DNA of 64,000 nt from Bacillota bacterium (GCA_023390175.1 JAEWDK010000015.1:248001-312000); one strand, 5' to 3'; positions 17,957-25,822 are shown, counted from the stretch's first letter. Numbers and translations are program-made. The notes: a model not told the origin generated them from the sequence alone.

Positions 17957-18055
17957 ATGCACAACAAGGGAGTCATGAACAACATGAACGACCAGGGCTT
18001 ATGGACTGGAAGTGAATGTGTTCTGAATGACGGCCGTAGTTGCAAACTCGTCTGA
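17957..18055 (+). CDS. Possible 32-residue peptide in a short terminated transcript
   Basis: An ATG at 17957 follows AGGTGAACG; a second in-frame ATG at 17975 follows AAGGGAGTC and is better spaced. The peptide (MHNKGVMNNMNDQGLW and onward) has two Cys and no known relatives I can name. A strong terminator follows at 18115-18165, so a short plus-strand RNA is likely. It may be a counter-transcript or small RNA controlling the nearby RepL-like gene and not a protein gene. Confidence 0.3.
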   Translation: MHNKGVMNNMNDQGLWTGSECVLNDGRSCKLV

Positions 18056-18114
18056 ATGTTGCGAAAGACGACCAACCACTTTGGCAGTTAGGAGCCACAG
18101 ACCGTCCTACCGCG

Positions 18115-18173
18115 TGCCAATGACGGTTACTCGTATATTTATGAATGAGTAACTGGGCATTGGCATTCTTTTT
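18115..18173 (+). terminator. Intrinsic terminator of a short plus-strand transcript
   Basis: A two-part stem: TGCCAATG (18115-18122) pairs with CATTGGCA (18158-18165), and GTTACTC (18126-18132) pairs with GAGTAAC (18147-18153). TTCTTTTTTT follows directly. Confidence 0.7.
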
Positions 18174-18576
18174 TTGGAAATAACCTTTCCCAATTTGACG
18201 TTTTACCAAACCGGTCCTATGCTATGGTTTATATATAGCTACAAGAATCAGAGTGATTCACCACAATGAATCACTCCCAGTCCAAAATTACAAAATTCTG
18301 TGGGATTTTAAACAAGTTTCTTAGAAAGTAAGTATTCTAATGCACCTGGTACGATAAAAATCCATGCTGGTGTGATCTAATGCTTTGGGGCACATCCGAA
18401 TAAAGTTATTGCTGAACATTATCTGCGGTAAGCTTTCAGACCTTAGTCAAACCTATTCTAATTAGACCCCCACTTGGGGGAGTAAGGTAGCTTTAGTACC
18501 AAAAGATTTTTAATATTTGATTTTACTATCTCATTAGCTTAAAGGCTGTCAATCTCAAGCAAGACTCACAATGACC
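18174..18576. other. Non-coding spacer with hairpins
   Basis: No gene found. A perfect 10-bp hairpin (GAGTGATTCA/TGAATCACTC) lies at 18251-18276 and a C5/G5 hairpin at 18467-18480. The stretch is otherwise featureless. Confidence 0.45.
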
Positions 18577-18835
18577 TTATGCGGCCTTTGTGAGTTTTTC
18601 CGGCACTAGACGGATCACGTTGGATTGTTCCTTCTGCTCCTGCGGTGGGTTTGCGATGTATTCCAAAAGCGCATCTAAAATTGATAAGACGCTTTCTTCC
18701 AGCCATAGTACAAGGGATCCTATTTTCGAGGGCCAATTGTCGAATAAAATTCTTTGTTACCGCCGTTTCCGGGTCAAGCTTTTTAATTTCATGAAACGCC
18801 TCATCTAAAAGTCTCATTCCCACCAAGTTAATCAC
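18577..18835 (-). pseudogene. Frameshifted excisionase-like small HTH protein
   Basis: From GTG at 18835 the frame reads a helix-turn-helix-like sequence (EIKKLDPETAVTKNFIRQLA, then IPCTMAGRKRLINF) and then turns to nonsense. Shifting by one base at about 18682 (TTTTAGATG) gives a natural continuation DALLEYIANPPQEQKEQSNV, then RLVPEKLTKAA and a stop at 18577. The whole would be about 85 residues, the size of helix-turn-helix or excisionase accessory proteins of integrated elements. A single-base insertion or a sequencing error explains the break. It overlaps the small frame upstream. Confidence 0.6.
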
Positions 18836-18938
18836 CCCCTCTCAGTTTTATGATATCTAACTCATATTTCGCGGCTAACTGCCGTAATTTTATCCCTACA
18901 ACCTTAGCACTTTGTTTAATGCTTTGATTTTTATTCAT
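18828..18938 (-). CDS. 36-residue small protein upstream of the broken excisionase
   Basis: ATG at 18938 with GAGAGGATGATTACA upstream encodes MNKNQSIKQSAKVVGIKLRQ and onward, ending LRGGD. It is basic and helical, without a known family. Its stop overlaps the GTG start of the next gene, which supports real translation. It is divergently arranged to the XRE repressor, so it is probably the first gene of the repressed operon. Confidence 0.5.
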   Translation of the reverse strand: MNKNQSIKQSAKVVGIKLRQLAAKYELDIIKLRGGD

Positions 18939-18990
18939 TGTAATCATCCTCTCGCAATGCATTCGTATTTATAGTTTATATAATATATCT

Positions 18991-19048
18991 TTGATTAATA
19001 TAAATCAACTATTATTGATATAAAAAATATTTTTTCAATTAATGTTGA
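18991..19048. promoter_or_regulatory. Operator cluster between the divergent repressor and excisionase genes
   Basis: There are three inverted repeats with the same 6-base spacing: TTGATT/AATCAA (18991-18996 and 19003-19008), ATCAA/TTGAT (19004-19008 and 19015-19019) and TCAA/TTGA (19035-19038 and 19045-19048). The last covers the -35 of the repressor promoter. They are probably XRE repressor binding sites. Confidence 0.55.
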
Positions 19049-19072
19049 CTTATTGTATAAAAGATATATAAT
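19045..19072 (+). promoter_or_regulatory. SigmaA promoter of the XRE repressor gene
   Basis: TTGACT (19045-19050), a 16-base spacer and TATAAT (19067-19072). It lies about 40 bases upstream of the start at 19114. Confidence 0.75.
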
Positions 19073-19113
19073 AAGTCTACGGGATCATATTGAGGTATGA
19101 AAGGACGATAAGA

Positions 19114-19773
19114 ATGAATGAATATTCTGTGTTTGCTCAACGGCTAAAAGAGGTGCGTCAAAAAAGGAATATGACGCAAAAAGATTTAGCAGATAAAATA
19201 GCAGTGTCAGCTACTACAGTATCGGCTTATGAAAATGTAGATGAATATAAAAGAAAAAAACCTACTCTTGATAATTTGGTAGCAATGGCAAAGGCATTAG
19301 AAGTATCTATAGACTGGCTAAGTGGACTTTCCGACAACGAAGAAAACAATAATAGCATGTCTAACGAACAACAAGACGTTATACCGCTATCTGAAATATT
19401 GCAACACATGCTTGAACTAAACTGTTTGGATTCGGACATTGGAGTGCAGACTGGCAAATTTAGTGAATTAGGGGATCGTAGAGACCTTCATAATTACCAA
19501 CTTGCGGCTCAAGATGAAGATGGTGAAAAGTTGTACAACTTCCTTAATATTCAAATCTATAATAAGGAAGTTGTCAACTTCATGAATTCTTATATGAAGC
19601 TCAGCTATTTATACACGACTAAAAATATTTCAAAGGAAACGCGCGATGTTTGGTATAATGCTTCACTCAACCAAGTTTCAAAAATCATGATTAGTCTTGA
19701 TGAAATCGATACAATTGGCCTAAAACAGAAACCAGGAGATATTGATGATGGCAACAATTCAAAAACGCGGTAA
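19114..19773 (+). CDS. XRE-family transcriptional repressor of an integrated element
   Basis: 219 residues from ATG at 19114, with GAAAGGA upstream; an in-frame TTG at 19090 is less likely. The N-terminal HTH_3 domain (RLKEVRQKRNMTQKDLADKI, VSATTVSAYEN) is followed by a variable C-terminal effector region of about 140 residues. It lacks the visible Ser-Lys peptidase pair of LexA-like repressors, so it may be released by a different signal. It is divergent from the small excisionase-like genes with three operator-like repeats between them, a lysogeny-type switch for the element whose integrase is at 20322. Confidence 0.88.
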   Translation: MNEYSVFAQRLKEVRQKRNMTQKDLADKIAVSATTVSAYENVDEYKRKKPTLDNLVAMAKALEVSIDWLSGLSDNEENNNSMSNEQQDVIPLSEILQHMLELNCLDSDIGVQTGKFSELGDRRDLHNYQLAAQDEDGEKLYNFLNIQIYNKEVVNFMNSYMKLSYLYTTKNISKETRDVWYNASLNQVSKIMISLDEIDTIGLKQKPGDIDDGNNSKTR

Positions 19774-19987
19774 AAGCATAGGACCTTTCTGCTATTTTTT
19801 ATGATAAATTCAGCTGTTGACGTTTTTCAAGAATGGACTCATTATTATCTCAGACTTAATTTTAAATTCAAGTTAATTTTGCTAAATGTAAAAATTGAAA
19901 GGAAAATGCTACCGATTAAAAAATAAGATATTACGAGGTGATGTCTTATAAAAGTTGTAAATCGAATTTCGAAAGGATTGTGTTTTT

Positions 19988-20320
19988 ATGTCAGCTATTG
20001 AATGCTTAGAAGCAGAACGAATGCATGAATCAGGGAATATTACTTTTCTGATACCAAAATCAATCCAAAAGAGAATATCTCAGCTTAATGAACTTGTTGA
20101 CAATAATCCTGAAACAATTCCTTTATTGGAATGTGCAAAATTTCTAAAAATTTCAGACGAGGGACTTCGTAGGGCGATTATTCTGGGAAAGATTCCTGGA
20201 TCAGTTTATTGGAAGCAATCAGGGAAAGAAAATTTTGCTTACAAAATAGAAACTCTTCCATTTTATCTATGGCAAAGTCAGGCTAACCCTTATCAATTGA
20301 TAAGAAAAGAGGCGGCCTGA
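19988..20320 (+). CDS. Excisionase-like DNA-binding accessory protein
   Basis: 110 residues. The core (TIPLLECAKFLKISDEGLRR, then AIILGKIPGSVYWK) resembles a helix-turn-helix of excisionase or Tn916-type accessory proteins that bind element ends. The stop is one base before the integrase start, so the two are translationally linked. The GAAAGGA site is about 11 bases before the ATG. A function in excision or integrase control is inferred. The 214 bases upstream (19774-19987) hold no other gene. Confidence 0.65.
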   Translation: MSAIECLEAERMHESGNITFLIPKSIQKRISQLNELVDNNPETIPLLECAKFLKISDEGLRRAIILGKIPGSVYWKQSGKENFAYKIETLPFYLWQSQANPYQLIRKEAA

Positions 20321-20321
20321 T

Positions 20322-21515
20322 ATGGATACAATTAAAAATAAAGGCGGACGCCCAAGGAAAGAGACCGTTGTTAAGACAAAGCAAGGGCGCACTGGCCTAT
20401 ATGAGTATAAAGCTACTATTGGGCATGATGAATTGGGTAAGCCAATACGTAAATCGTTTTACAGCAAGAAAAGCCTCAAAGCAGCAAAAGAAAAAGCACT
20501 GAAGTACATTGAAGAGCAAGCTGTCAAAAAAGTCACAGGAGAAAATGTGGCAGATACCAAAATCAAATTCTGCACGATTGCTCGGGAATGGCTGCGAGAG
20601 TATAAGAAAGGAAAAGTAAAAGACAACACCTATCAGGGTACCTACGAAATCCAAGTGGAAAAACATTTAATTCCGGAATTTGGAGAACGAGATATCACCA
20701 AAATCACTCATACTGATATACAAATATTTTTTAACAAAAAAGGAAAAACACATACAAAAGAAAGCATTAAGAAAATGCGGGCGTGTTTGGTTGGTATTTT
20801 TGAAATGGCCTTCAACGACTACCTAATCAACCGAAATCCTGCACAGGGAAGGTTCAACATTCCGAATAGTAAACCGAGTGTCAAAAAACGGGTATACACA
20901 CAGAAGCAGTATGACCGCATTCTCGCCTATGCAAAAAATCATCCGCTCGGTTTTAACATTATTGTTCCAATGAAAACCGGAATGAGTAAGAGTGAATTAC
21001 TCGGACTACGTCCTGAGAATCTCCTTGATAGCAAATCACTGAATATTGTTCAAGGCACAGTGGAACAAAAGAGTACAGAAACTAATACCATAGGAATTGT
21101 AAGCGACGGACTGAAAAACAAATATAGGAAACGGATTATTCCAATTGATACAGAACTGTATGAAGCTTTGAAACACAAGCCACGGGTAGTAGCGTTTCAG
21201 GGAAAAAACAAACAAAGTATTACGGTTACGCCAGAATTCTTGTTTCATTCCCCAGAAGGAAAGGTTTGGAATCCAAGTAACTGGTACCATCGCGTGTATG
21301 AGGTGTTTATGACAGATATGCACGCTGCAAATCCGGATATACCTATTCTAAACCCCCATGAACTGCGGCACACATTGGCAACTTTGTTGAAGAATAAAGG
21401 AATTGAAGCATTTTTCATTAACCATATTTTTGGTTGGTGCGGTTCTGGTATGTTGGACACACGCTATGCACATTACGACCCTGAAATAGCCAGAGAAAAA
21501 CTTGGATGGTATTAG
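20322..21515 (+). CDS. Tyrosine recombinase (Tn916/ICE-type integrase) with catalytic Arg I replaced by Ser
   Basis: 397 residues. An N-terminal arm-type DNA-binding region (LYEYKATIGHDELGKPIRKS) and a SAM-like core-binding domain (residues about 85-170) precede the catalytic domain. Box II is HELRHTLATLL, the H/W position is FGW and the nucleophile is the Tyr of LDTRYAHYD. Box I reads KTGMSKSELLGL, where the family has TGxRxSE: the invariant Arg is Ser (codon AGT, one base from AGA or AGG). The enzyme is therefore probably impaired. It is paired with the accessory gene just upstream and terminated at 21527-21564. Candidate arm-site repeats lie at 21612-21632. Confidence 0.9.
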   Translation: MDTIKNKGGRPRKETVVKTKQGRTGLYEYKATIGHDELGKPIRKSFYSKKSLKAAKEKALKYIEEQAVKKVTGENVADTKIKFCTIAREWLREYKKGKVKDNTYQGTYEIQVEKHLIPEFGERDITKITHTDIQIFFNKKGKTHTKESIKKMRACLVGIFEMAFNDYLINRNPAQGRFNIPNSKPSVKKRVYTQKQYDRILAYAKNHPLGFNIIVPMKTGMSKSELLGLRPENLLDSKSLNIVQGTVEQKSTETNTIGIVSDGLKNKYRKRIIPIDTELYEALKHKPRVVAFQGKNKQSITVTPEFLFHSPEGKVWNPSNWYHRVYEVFMTDMHAANPDIPILNPHELRHTLATLLKNKGIEAFFINHIFGWCGSGMLDTRYAHYDPEIAREKLGWY

Positions 21516-21526
21516 AAGATGGTACG

Positions 21527-21569
21527 AAAAGGCGCCGCTTCTTTTTTAGGGAGTAGCGCCTTTTTATAC
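21527..21569 (+). terminator. Intrinsic terminator of the 20322 integrase gene
   Basis: AAAAGGCGC (21527-21535) pairs with GCGCCTTTT (21556-21564), followed by more T. It begins 12 bases past the stop codon. Confidence 0.75.
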
Positions 21570-21611
21570 TCTAAACTAAAATAAATTCACATAGGTTTAT
21601 TTTAAATTCTG

Positions 21612-21632
21612 TCGTACCAAGTGTCGTACCAA
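21612..21632. repeat. Tandem TCGTACCAA repeats, candidate integrase arm sites
   Basis: TCGTACCAA occurs at 21612-21620 and 21624-21632 in direct orientation. An inverted copy TGGTACGA lies at 21520-21527. Short repeated arm sites next to an integrase gene and a tRNA end are typical of integrated elements. Confidence 0.45.
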
Positions 21633-21641
21633 AAAAGAAAG

Positions 21642-21684
21642 GCCGCATGGACTCTGGAAAAATCCAGTATCCATGCGGCTTTTT
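21642..21684 (-). terminator. Original terminator of the tRNA-Val gene, now displaced
   Basis: GCCGCATGGA (21642-21651) pairs with TCCATGCGGC (21670-21679), with an inner stem CTGG/CCAG. It has T-runs on both sides, so it can work in both directions. Before the phage inserted, it would have followed the tRNA-Val 3' end directly. It now follows only the duplicated 3' fragment. Confidence 0.65.
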
Positions 21685-21733
21685 ATGGTGGACGTTATAG
21701 AACTCGAATCTATGACCTTTCGCACGTCAAGCG
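21684..21733. repeat. Attachment site, left copy (3' part of tRNA-Val)
   Basis: Fifty bases from TATGGTGGACGTTATAGAAC to the tail ACGTCAAGCG are identical to 27464-27513. This copy lacks the 5' part of the tRNA and lies seven bases past the end of the phage integrase gene, so it is the phage-derived or duplicated end. Confidence 0.9.
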
Positions 21734-21739
21734 TTATAA

Positions 21740-22690
21740 TCATGCCCCGAAAAGAGCCGAGGAAATATATCCGTCCAATTTGTCAACAGACTTAGATACC
21801 ATGAGGTCATCTAAATGCGTATAGATTGCCATTGTTGTTTTTATGTTCGCATGACCGAGCAGCTTTGAAGCGGTCAGTACATCAACCCCGGAAATATAAA
21901 GCAAAGTTGCGTAAGTGTGCCGGAGATAATGAGCCGTAATCTCATTGATATTTGTAGCCGCCGAACCCGGCACACGCGACAAGGCCGTCATATAACTATC
22001 CCACATACGTTTCCAACTCATTAGAGTGTGCATAGAGCCGTCAACCTTACAGCAAACATATTTACTCTCCGATACCTTTTTGACTTCCTGCAAGGCTAAT
22101 GCCAAGTCAATCGGAATATCAACAACGCGCCCCCATGCTGTTTTCGTGCCAAGCTTTAAATATAGCTGATTGCCGCCCCGACATTCTACGCTTTTAGTAA
22201 CGTTAATTTTAAGACCCTCTAAATCAACATCATTCCAAGTCAGCGGAATCAACTCACCCCGGCGCAATCCTGCCAACATCATCACCAATGCGCCAATACG
22301 CGCCCTATGTGGAGTAGTAACGATAATCTTTTGCTCGGTTGAAGTTAGCGCCCTACGGAAGCGCTTAGGGGCATATTTGGACACTTCCCTACCCCTTGCC
22401 GGATTCTTTAAAATCAGTTCCAGATCCATTCCATATTCAAAGACCCGGCTTGCCGTACTCCGCACATCAACAAGCGTTTGATGTGATGCCCGGCGGCCTG
22501 TGTTCGGGTTACAGTCCGTAAGAGCATCAAGCAGAGAATCTATATCAGTCGGCTTTATATCCTCAACCGCCGCAAGGCCGATATAGCGGTTAAGATGGTT
22601 AATATAGCACCGCAGATTCTTGTATTGTGAATAGCTAGCCTTATTTTTTCGAGTAAGTAACCACTTTGCTGCCAGTTCCGAAAATGTCAA
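21740..22690 (-). CDS. Phage tyrosine integrase
   Basis: 316 residues from TTG at 22690, spaced from GGGGGGAA. The frame overlaps the end of rep by three bases. The core-binding domain is N-terminal. The catalytic residues are intact: Arg in MLAGLRRGELIPLTW, HYLRHTYATLL, LGH in SKLLGHANIKTT and Tyr in AIYTHLDDL. The gene ends seven bases from the left attachment repeat, the usual place for an integrase acting at attP. It would insert the phage into the 3' half of tRNA-Val. Filamentous phages more often use host XerCD, so an own integrase is a feature of integrative inoviruses. Confidence 0.92.
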   Translation of the reverse strand: MTFSELAAKWLLTRKNKASYSQYKNLRCYINHLNRYIGLAAVEDIKPTDIDSLLDALTDCNPNTGRRASHQTLVDVRSTASRVFEYGMDLELILKNPARGREVSKYAPKRFRRALTSTEQKIIVTTPHRARIGALVMMLAGLRRGELIPLTWNDVDLEGLKINVTKSVECRGGNQLYLKLGTKTAWGRVVDIPIDLALALQEVKKVSESKYVCCKVDGSMHTLMSWKRMWDSYMTALSRVPGSAATNINEITAHYLRHTYATLLYISGVDVLTASKLLGHANIKTTMAIYTHLDDLMVSKSVDKLDGYISSALFGA

Positions 22691-23436
22691 TCAGCGTTCC
22701 CCCCATCATCTGTATTTATGTATTTGAACCATAGAGCCACACCCTCCGGGGAATATTCTTTTAGTTCAAAACTGTCATAGTCCGTATCGTACCGCTGAAT
22801 CTTCGGGTGTCGCACAAGGCCATGACCCCCGGCATAATAAAACGAACCAAATATTTTACGAAAATCCTTTGTAACGTACTTTGTGATATACCGGGAAACC
22901 CTGTCTTTGTGCTCGTCCAGTTTGATAGCAGTAGAGAATCCCAAAGACCATTGCGGCATATTAAAAATGGTCCTACCATCCTTTGTTTTCTTCCCACTGT
23001 CTACCATATCGAAATCGCCAGACAACAGGCCATGCATATGTATTGCACCATTTTTGTGGTGTTCCGGGATAACAAGATATCGGGCATTGTTGCGCTCAAC
23101 CTTATGCTTTAAAAACGTTTTAAGCTTCTGAGAAATTTCAGCCGGATTATATCTATCGATTTTATCCGCATCAAGAGTCCATGTTACAAAGTAATCAAAG
23201 TCATTGCACATTGCAATATCAAAAACAGTTTCTTTCGCTCGTTTCACATTATCGCCCCTAACTTCATTACTCATATTTTTAGGCTTTGTTGTAGGTTCGG
23301 TAAAGTCTATCGATTCCCAACATTCATCTTTAAAAATAGGCTTTGAACAGACCGTTATTTTCTGTTGCCCATTTGGGTAAACTTTCGCTTTCGTGTTATG
23401 ATAGACCACCGCCCCCGGTTCTACGGGAACAAGCAT
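22687..23436 (-). CDS. HUH rolling-circle replication initiator (gene II-like Rep)
   Basis: 249 residues. All three rolling-circle motifs are visible: motif I FVTWTLD at 83-89, the HUH metal-binding motif AIHMHGLL at 131-138 (His133 and His135), and motif III SRYITKYVTKD at about 181-191 with the candidate nicking Tyr183 or Tyr187. It would nick the double-strand origin of the replicative form and start plus-strand synthesis. It starts just after the large stem-loop at 23491-23538, as gene II follows the intergenic region in M13. The C-terminus overlaps the integrase start. Confidence is high for Rep. The active Tyr is not decided. Confidence 0.9.
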   Translation of the reverse strand: MLVPVEPGAVVYHNTKAKVYPNGQQKITVCSKPIFKDECWESIDFTEPTTKPKNMSNEVRGDNVKRAKETVFDIAMCNDFDYFVTWTLDADKIDRYNPAEISQKLKTFLKHKVERNNARYLVIPEHHKNGAIHMHGLLSGDFDMVDSGKKTKDGRTIFNMPQWSLGFSTAIKLDEHKDRVSRYITKYVTKDFRKIFGSFYYAGGHGLVRHPKIQRYDTDYDSFELKEYSPEGVALWFKYINTDDGGNAD

Positions 23437-23490
23437 CTAATAACAACTCCTTAGTGGGTGTATTTTGAGGTTATAATCAAGTAGAGCAAC

Positions 23491-23538
23491 CCGGGTCGAG
23501 GACTCCCCCGGCGAAAAATCGCCGCCCCCTCGACCCGG
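23491..23538. promoter_or_regulatory. Large nested stem-loop, candidate phage origin or packaging signal
   Basis: Outer arms CCGGGTCGAGG (23491-23501) and CCTCGACCCGG (23528-23538) are perfect. An inner hairpin GGCGA/TCGCC lies at 23510-23514 and 23519-23523. It is GC-rich in an AT-rich phage, and no T-run follows on the minus strand. It sits between the pVI-like gene and rep, where M13 has its intergenic region with origins and packaging hairpin. Confidence 0.6.
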
Positions 23539-23545
23539 CTATAGC

Positions 23546-23776
23546 TCATAATACTTTTAGCCACTTAGCAAACGCACTGTAAATATAAAAAATTGTTATG
23601 CAAGCAAGCCAAGCAGACAAAGCCGTCAACATAAATCCGACAGGAACAATCCAGTTAATATAGCACAATATATCTTTAACCGGGGTCATGTCCAAATTTG
23701 CAAAGGGTGAATCAGGCAGAACGCCAACTATCCACCTTATACCGTTTTCGAGCCAACTAATAACAGAATCAAACAT
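23546..23776 (-). CDS. pVI-like minor coat protein
   Basis: 76 residues and strongly hydrophobic. It has a short amphipathic N-terminus (SVISWLENGIRWIVGVLP) and one long membrane segment from about residue 40 (INWIVPVGFMLTALSAWLAC) to about 68, with a basic end. It starts at ATG directly after the stop of the adhesion gene (GGGGGTGACTAA then ATG). In M13 the pVI gene also follows pIII, and the two form the tip complex. Family assignment is by position and size only. Confidence 0.65.
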   Translation of the reverse strand: MFDSVISWLENGIRWIVGVLPDSPFANLDMTPVKDILCYINWIVPVGFMLTALSAWLACITIFYIYSAFAKWLKVL

Positions 23777-25210
23777 TTAGTCACCCCCCGCCCCGGCCAT
23801 TTTGCGAGATATAAGAACTAAGCCAAAAACAAAGGCCGCGCCCTCAAAAAATCTTGCAATTGCCGCTACAGTATTAAGCGGTGAAAAATCAATGTCTATT
23901 TTTTCATCAATCCCAAGCCGAGACAATTTTATTGGCCATACCCAATGCGGCGCTTTGACATCAGCCGAATAAAACCCGGCCACCAAGTTATATATATCCC
24001 ACGGCAAACAAAAAGGGAATTTTGATTTTATCAATAACGGCAACGACAAATCCGGAATATCTGGACGTGGAATAGACGTGTCTTTTCCTGCGTTTGCGGC
24101 TTCACTAGCGGCCTTTTCAGCATCCGTTGCTATTTCCTGTCCTACTGTTTTCGTTTGGTCTTGTGTCCTCGTATTATTGTCAATAACAGTGTTACTGCCA
24201 GTATTTACGAGTGGGAATGTTGTTGTTCCGTTAGCTTCAAGCACTCCTATTCTTTCCTTTAGACGAGCAATAACGCTATCCGTTGTTTCACCCGATGATA
24301 AAATACTTTTACCCCTTGCATACCATTCCATATTCGGAATCGGAAAAGCGCCAGCCGCCGTTGTATTTGGGTGTTCCGTCGAAATTGGTGCAGGTGTTCC
24401 ATAAACCAATGCGGTACTACTCCAAGTAGGAACTAATATTCCATAACCTTTATATCCATTTTTTGAAAGATATTGAAATAAGATGTAACCTTTTACTGTG
24501 CAATTATCAAATAAATTTGTATTCCATCTTATTGTATAATCCCATTCAGTTGGAGCAGAATCAAACTTAGTTTTTATTACAAAATTACCACCCGAACCAC
24601 CATACATTTCTTGCCAAAACACCAGACCATTAAACATAGTGTAAGGAACATAACTGTATGTACCGTTAAGAGAAAACTTACCCAACAATGTCACTTCCGA
24701 AAAATTTGTATCATTTAATCCAGTATTCATAGGGTTGGAAGATGTCCAACCGAAAGCGTTTTGAATAAAAGTATCATTTATTGTTGGATTGAAAAAATGT
24801 ATTCCATGAGGGAACATATTTTCCCATGCTTTAATCTGCTCACTTGCCGCCCACCCTGATTTCAACGAGTCGCCAACAAATTTCAGTAAATCGCCAGATA
24901 CATGAACAACTTGTTTTCCTGCATCATTAATCGTGTATGCAGTTTCTAGCAAAGCGCTCCCGGCCTTATCTGCAATACCTTGAAAAACTTGTTGTACCTG
25001 CTCATTACTCACAGCCGCCGCAATGCCTATGCCAAGAGCAGACGCACAAAGACCAATGACAACGCATGCCGCAGTCGATAATGTTGCTACAGCATGAGCA
25101 GGCTTACGATATGACACCATAAACGTCATGCAAACACAAAGCGCCAAGCATACAATTGTTTTTGTACACTGTCCAATAAATGGTACAATTCTTTTCTTAA
25201 TATTTTCCAT
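23777..25210 (-). CDS. pIII-like adsorption/tip protein
   Basis: 477 residues. A long signal peptide (Lys/Arg start, hydrophobic CTKTIVCLALCVCMTFMV, likely cleavage after AHA at residue 40) is followed by a hydrophobic region at about 45-68. A beta-rich, low-charge central ectodomain with many Gly/Asn/Thr follows, then a linker (about residues 340-390), and one C-terminal anchor helix (FFEGAAFVFGLVLIS) with a short RK-containing tail. This is the layout of filamentous-phage receptor-binding proteins: outside domain, C-terminal membrane anchor. The receptor is unknown. The middle is presumably the host-range region. The ATG at 25210 has TAGGGGG upstream. Confidence 0.75.
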   Translation of the reverse strand: MENIKKRIVPFIGQCTKTIVCLALCVCMTFMVSYRKPAHAVATLSTAACVVIGLCASALGIGIAAAVSNEQVQQVFQGIADKAGSALLETAYTINDAGKQVVHVSGDLLKFVGDSLKSGWAASEQIKAWENMFPHGIHFFNPTINDTFIQNAFGWTSSNPMNTGLNDTNFSEVTLLGKFSLNGTYSYVPYTMFNGLVFWQEMYGGSGGNFVIKTKFDSAPTEWDYTIRWNTNLFDNCTVKGYILFQYLSKNGYKGYGILVPTWSSTALVYGTPAPISTEHPNTTAAGAFPIPNMEWYARGKSILSSGETTDSVIARLKERIGVLEANGTTTFPLVNTGSNTVIDNNTRTQDQTKTVGQEIATDAEKAASEAANAGKDTSIPRPDIPDLSLPLLIKSKFPFCLPWDIYNLVAGFYSADVKAPHWVWPIKLSRLGIDEKIDIDFSPLNTVAAIARFFEGAAFVFGLVLISRKMAGAGGD

Positions 25211-25219
25211 AGTTACCCC

Positions 25220-25822
25220 CTATTCGAATATTTTGAACGAATCATAGATTTTTGCTTTCTTACGGTTGAGCAGGAACAAAGAACCATTTGTTTTTAAGTT
25301 CATGCCGTACCAATATTCAGACCAATAAAACAAACCGCCACAAATCAACGAGAGAATCCAACCGAACGTTTTATAATGAGTCAGCGCCCGGTGTTTATAT
25401 TCCATTTCGATAAACGCTCGAATTTGTCTATCAATAAGCCTATCCGACTGTGATATCAAAATGACATCATATCCAAGTTTTCTATGTTGCTGAAAAAATA
25501 AAATCCAGTCGGAACGGTCTTTTCTATCCCAATTTCGAGAGTTAAACATAGACGCACATTCATCAATAATTAATAGCGTTTGATGTTCTTTAAAAGGAAT
25601 ATGATTTTCTTTTGCGTATTCTCGAAGATACGGCACACTTAAATCACGATTTTCAACATATGTAAAAGAACCAAGTTTTTTCTTAAATTTAGAAAAATAA
25701 TCATCTGATATTGGGAAATTGGCTATAACTGCCCTACCCATTTTTCGCCACTCAATCAGTTTATAAGCGGCACGTAATGACTTACCAGAACCAGGGGTTC
25801 CACTATATAATGAAATACTCAT
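25220..25822 (-). CDS. Zot/pI-family assembly ATPase
   Basis: 200 residues from ATG at 25822 (GGAGG six bases upstream; a TTG at 25834 is less likely). Walker A GTPGSGKS is at 8-15 and Walker B LLIIDECASMF at about 83-93. RDLSVPYLREYAKE and QQHRKLGYDVILISQS resemble Zot-domain proteins, and a single membrane helix lies at about 153-170 (FGWILSLICGGLFYW). Zot/pI is the hallmark gene of inoviruses: it sits in the host membrane and drives extrusion of virions. The part after the helix is short (about 30 residues), as expected in hosts lacking an outer membrane. Confidence 0.9.
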   Translation of the reverse strand: MSISLYSGTPGSGKSLRAAYKLIEWRKMGRAVIANFPISDDYFSKFKKKLGSFTYVENRDLSVPYLREYAKENHIPFKEHQTLLIIDECASMFNSRNWDRKDRSDWILFFQQHRKLGYDVILISQSDRLIDRQIRAFIEMEYKHRALTHYKTFGWILSLICGGLFYWSEYWYGMNLKTNGSLFLLNRKKAKIYDSFKIFE

